Assembly: GCA_947057505.1 (NCBI GenBank)
Contig: CAMSEM010000049.1
Location: 1-8,762 of the forward strand
Length of the DNA: 8,762 bases
From: an uncultured Clostridium sp.
GTDB taxonomy: Bacteria > Bacillota > Clostridia > TANB77 > CAG-508
Reading direction: 5' to 3'
A model generated the notes under the pieces. The model was not told the DNA's origin. It saw nothing but the letters and a program-made list of their open reading frames with translations, and did not search any database. Numbering within the stretch: position 1 is the stretch's first letter; each line of letters starts with the position of its first letter. Below are positions 7,401-8,762 of this stretch, in pieces. The translations under genes were made by a program, and so were the position numbers.

Positions 7401-8586
7401 AAAAGAACATACATTAACAGGTATTATTATTAATGATGGAAAATTAGTTATTAAAACAGGAACCTTCGTAGGAACACAGCAAAGCAATTTATTATATAAC
7501 GCAGGAGAAACATATATCCTAGAAGGAACCCTAAAAGGAACAAGTAGCACAGCACCAACAATTTATAATGAGCAAACAGGAAGAATAGATATTACAAAAG
7601 CAAATATCATAGCAGAAAATCATAGTAGTATTATCAACTGTGGAACACTACAAATGCTAGAAGCAAATGTTCAAAATAATGCAAAAACACAAGCATGTAT
7701 TGTTACAGAAAATGCAGCAAATACCACTATACAAAAAGGAAAAATCGTATCTAATAACAATACAGCACTTTTAGGCAAACAAGGTTCTAGTATAACACTT
7801 GGAAATGAAAGTGAAGAAAAAACAAAAATGCCAGTAATAGAAGCAAAACAATATGGTATATTCACACAAGGAAGTTTGAATTACTTAGATGGAACCATAA
7901 AAGCACAAACCGCAATTAATGTACAAAATCCAGTATTACCACAAGACTATACAATTTATCAAAAAGACTATGAAAATTATCAAACTGTAGAATTAATACC
8001 AATAACCAGTAGTGTAAAAATAGGAGAAAATGTATATGAAACATTAACCCAAGCTTTGCAAGATATTCAAACACAAGAACAAGTAACCATAGAAATATTA
8101 AGAAATATAGAAGAATCAGTAATAATTCCAAGCAATGTTAATGTGATTTTAGAAGCAGGTAACTACGCAATTACAGGAAGAATTAACAATAAAGGAACAC
8201 TAAATGTTGTATCAGGAACTTTTGAAAATAGTGAAGGAACAGTACTATATAACTCTGGAAAATTAACTGTTACGAATGGAACGATTGCAGGAAAATCCTT
8301 AAACAATGCAAGTATTTATAATGCAACAGAAGGAACAGCAAATATAACGGGTGGAACCATTTATTCAGAAAGCTGTACTGCAATTGGAAATAAAGGAACA
8401 CTAACTATATCAAACAATGCCGATATATATAGCCAAAAACAAGAATATCCAACCATATACAACTATGAAAGTGCACAATTAACAGTCACAGGAGGAAAAA
8501 TTATCAACAAAGTAAGTAATGGAACAGCAATTTATAACTTAGGAAGTAGCAATATTACAGGGGGAATTATAGAACCAGCCAATTAA
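4471..8586 (+). CDS. Exported dockerin, Ig-like and beta-helix repeat surface protein
   Basis: The protein has 1371 residues. Residues 1-29 form a signal peptide (basic start, hydrophobic IFIILTTLVLAV, likely cleavage after SYA29). Residues ~31-110 form a small domain with GNIGTGM, of the kind that precedes dockerin modules in clostridial surface proteins. Residues ~113-172 are a dockerin-like pair. Loop 1 has D116, N118, N120, E124, E127; loop 2 has D152, N154, D156, N160, D163; each is followed by a helix ending in YIV. Residues ~185-365 look like two Ig-like domains (DRTAP at 275-279; WYVAVKDKSGN), and ~365-470 are another beta-rich module. From 472 to the end come four diverged beta-helix units with rungs of the type 'xIYNxGxxxITxGxI'. 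There is no LPXTG, S-layer-homology or transmembrane anchor. It is probably an extracellular adhesin or matrix protein; no enzyme active site is visible. A carbohydrate-binding or lyase role is possible but unsupported. The start at 4471 is set by AAGGGGA and the promoter at 4411-4439. Confidence 0.85.
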   Translation: MKLQINKQIVKIFIILTTLVLAVPIISYAAETNQITSNKYVVSELYDYIFRIEPKTTVEVLKNNINVQDKTKIKIYQDSTCKTEVTSGNIGTGMVLTYVPPQTSTKQIHRLSVIGDLNKNGQVETLELNNLIKYIVNKTKYNLNELELLSVDMNMDGEVNPIDLTIMIRYIVFNKLEENIETKVEAPTVVVKTGTKEVEDCYRSNVTFQIQNEENKIKILKSMYKIEGSLNQAEKQVNPNEIITLTQDGTYQITTYAYSIYGTKSKPKTKTIKIDRTAPQIGEITVSTENANTSTITVTGIIDEISMPYQISFSKIENQYNWENNTNQTFTKEVNSNGTWYVAVKDKSGNITKQSVQVENVKPKVDEIQAVVEGIVGIEENTNLHITCTGEPKDIHINIGDDTVLEIDKTQITKTPIKDENGNTIGYDVNIPVSGLKEGETTVEIIVENYDGTQVKQTQTVGIVDKSKGNVLIGKTYYPSITKAIEAINKQGTITILKNIAEDVLVPAGKEITLEIGYYTITGRINNQGKLTIPSGSVINQEETIYNTGTVHIKNATIASNAIAIHNLATCNITIDNGKIISQNNNAILNYGTMKIDDSLVQTNAQEIEAISNQVNGNLTITSGEVKAPHSTAINNIGSLTLGIKDGKVSTASPDITAKNHGIVTTGIFNWYDGKVTAGQTLYGTANKVEEGYLIYDYTENTPSIATLVTPRYQVGTNKYVTLQEAVEAVSPEGTIKLLQDAEDYSNVSISKKLTIDLNGHTITRNKEIQILEKGNVNLKSGNINATSQSAITSYMGKLKIEQANVTGKEYGISQSTNSHLEIISGTIKGKINGIKSQTQTNTIILGDNTKAINLNNPLIIGGQYGIFAAEGTQVYYYSGTIKGNEQPGYYMIETPIYRNGYIMNVNKEEENYVSKLIVMADYKVSVKRETYMKYYKTIADAIKEAKESNLETEINFMKDINEDIVIPQNTSIILNAKEHTLTGIIINDGKLVIKTGTFVGTQQSNLLYNAGETYILEGTLKGTSSTAPTIYNEQTGRIDITKANIIAENHSSIINCGTLQMLEANVQNNAKTQACIVTENAANTTIQKGKIVSNNNTALLGKQGSSITLGNESEEKTKMPVIEAKQYGIFTQGSLNYLDGTIKAQTAINVQNPVLPQDYTIYQKDYENYQTVELIPITSSVKIGENVYETLTQALQDIQTQEQVTIEILRNIEESVIIPSNVNVILEAGNYAITGRINNKGTLNVVSGTFENSEGTVLYNSGKLTVTNGTIAGKSLNNASIYNATEGTANITGGTIYSESCTAIGNKGTLTISNNADIYSQKQEYPTIYNYESAQLTVTGGKIINKVSNGTAIYNLGSSNITGGIIEPAN
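5884..8583 (+). repeat. Four tandem, diverged beta-helix units within the surface protein
   Basis: The units begin at about residues 472, 713, 923 and 1181 (bases 5884, 6607, 7237 and 8011). Each opens with a 'Y-x-T/S-(I/L)-xx-A-(I/V)' segment such as YYPSITKAIEAI, YVTLQEAVEAV, YKTIADAIKEA and YETLTQALQDI. A predicted strand 'TI-x-(I/L)-L-(K/R)-(N/D)' follows, then VxIPxxxxxxL and, in three units, a LTG or ITGRI turn. The units then run into rungs such as TIYNTG, LLYNAG, VLYNSG and AIYNLG. Units 1-3 close with 'YGIFxxGxxxYxxGTIK' or the equivalent and a G/DYxI segment; unit 4 ends before this part. DNA identity between units is low, so these are old duplications rather than recent or recombining repeats. 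Confidence 0.75.
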
Positions 8587-8587
8587 A

Positions 8588-8691
8588 TTTTTTAATATAT
8601 ATTACTAGCTTTTTTACTTTCGAAACAAACTAAAATTTGTTTCTCATGGGACGCTCTAATACCAAAGCTTAGTAATATATATTCTAAAAAA
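8588..8691 (+). ncRNA. Structured inverted-repeat region, candidate leader RNA
   Basis: A perfect 14-bp stem pairs 8594-8607 (AATATATATTACTA) with 8670-8683. It continues inward as GCTTT (8608-8612) with AAAGC (8664-8668) after one bulged T, and outward as TTTTTT (8588-8593) with AAAAAA (8686-8691) after a CT bulge. Inside it, GAAACAAA (8622-8629) and TTTGTTTC (8636-8643) form a perfect 8-bp hairpin with a 6-base loop. The 3' side leaves an unpaired, GC-richer stretch, CATGGGACGCTC (8645-8656). No U-run follows, so it is not a simple terminator. It lies 33 bases before the ATG of the next gene, in leader position. I do not recognise a known riboswitch class. Confidence 0.5.
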
Positions 8692-8711
8692 TAAAACCTA
8701 CTAATATAAAG

Positions 8712-8762
8712 AAGGGATAGAAAAATGCGCATAGTAAAAAAGATGGTAGCAACTATACTAAT
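8712..8762 (+). CDS. Start of a downstream, probably exported protein (partial)
   Basis: ATG at 8725 follows AAGGGA (8712-8717) at a suitable distance, and the coding part begins at 8725. Only about twelve residues are visible, MRIVKKMVATIL, a basic start turning hydrophobic, as in a signal peptide or first membrane helix. It shares strand and spacing with the large surface-protein gene and could be cotranscribed with it or controlled by the structured region just upstream. Nothing more can be said about its function. Confidence 0.5.

Noticed and set aside
5263..8131. Several minus-strand open frames inside the surface-protein gene
   Set aside because: They have the composition of reverse-complement shadows (Phe, Tyr, Leu, Ile), no ribosome binding sites, and overlap a continuous repeat-structured coding region.
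5884..8583. CRISPR-like or recent tandem DNA repeat array
   Set aside because: The periodicity exists only at protein level, with units of unequal length (about 190 to 260 residues) and low DNA identity. There are no constant repeats or spacers.
8613..8663. Possible c-di-GMP-I (GEMM) riboswitch, because of GGGACGC
   Set aside because: Only the heptamer matches. The GCAAA-type segment, the tetraloop-receptor arm and the second helix with its GGUAGC-like strand are missing, and the enclosing stem has a different layout.

Overview
The window is AT-rich DNA with A-rich coding strands (many AAA, GAA, AGA and ATA codons), A-rich Shine-Dalgarno sites and sigma-A type promoters. The proteins are of Bacillota type: a PcrA-type helicase with the Gram-positive C-terminal domain, a YwlE-like small phosphatase, and a large secreted dockerin-bearing repeat protein. 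The best guess is an uncultured, possibly gut-associated, member of Clostridia. This is inferred from composition and protein families, because no rRNA or other phylogenetic marker is present.

Layout. 1-150 holds the C-terminal end of a ZIP-type metal transporter on the + strand. 237-1057 (- strand) holds an unrecognised protein whose frame is broken near 594-598. A 177-residue open frame ends in a hydrophobic tail, and the overlapping frame continues for about 126 more codons. The divergent intergenic region 1058-1256 carries a -10 element framed by a 9-bp inverted repeat and a good promoter for the next gene. 1257-1706 is a low-molecular-weight protein tyrosine/arginine phosphatase. 1707-1885 contains a perfect 28-bp inverted repeat and a promoter. 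1886-4177 is pcrA, a full-length UvrD-family DNA helicase closed by an intrinsic terminator at 4216-4243. 4244-4470 is a non-coding stretch with two pairs of short direct repeats and then an extended -10 promoter. 4471-8586 encodes a 1371-residue exported protein: signal peptide, small N-terminal domain, dockerin-like calcium-binding pair, Ig-like domains, and four diverged beta-helix units. 8587-8724 holds a long structured inverted repeat. At 8725 a new gene begins with a basic, hydrophobic N-terminus and runs off the window.

How the genes relate. The two housekeeping-type genes (phosphatase and pcrA) each have their own promoter and look monocistronic. The large surface protein has a separate promoter and a probable downstream partner, which starts like another exported protein. 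The elongated Ig and beta-helix architecture suggests a cell-surface or secreted adhesin or matrix protein, but no wall-anchoring signal is visible.

The points most worth a second look are the structured region 8588-8691, the N-terminal placement of the dockerin-like module, the frame-disrupted minus-strand gene with its possible -1 slip site, and the perfect long hairpin at 1728-1792. I see no CRISPR array, transposase, tRNA or rRNA, and nothing that proves a new multi-gene system.
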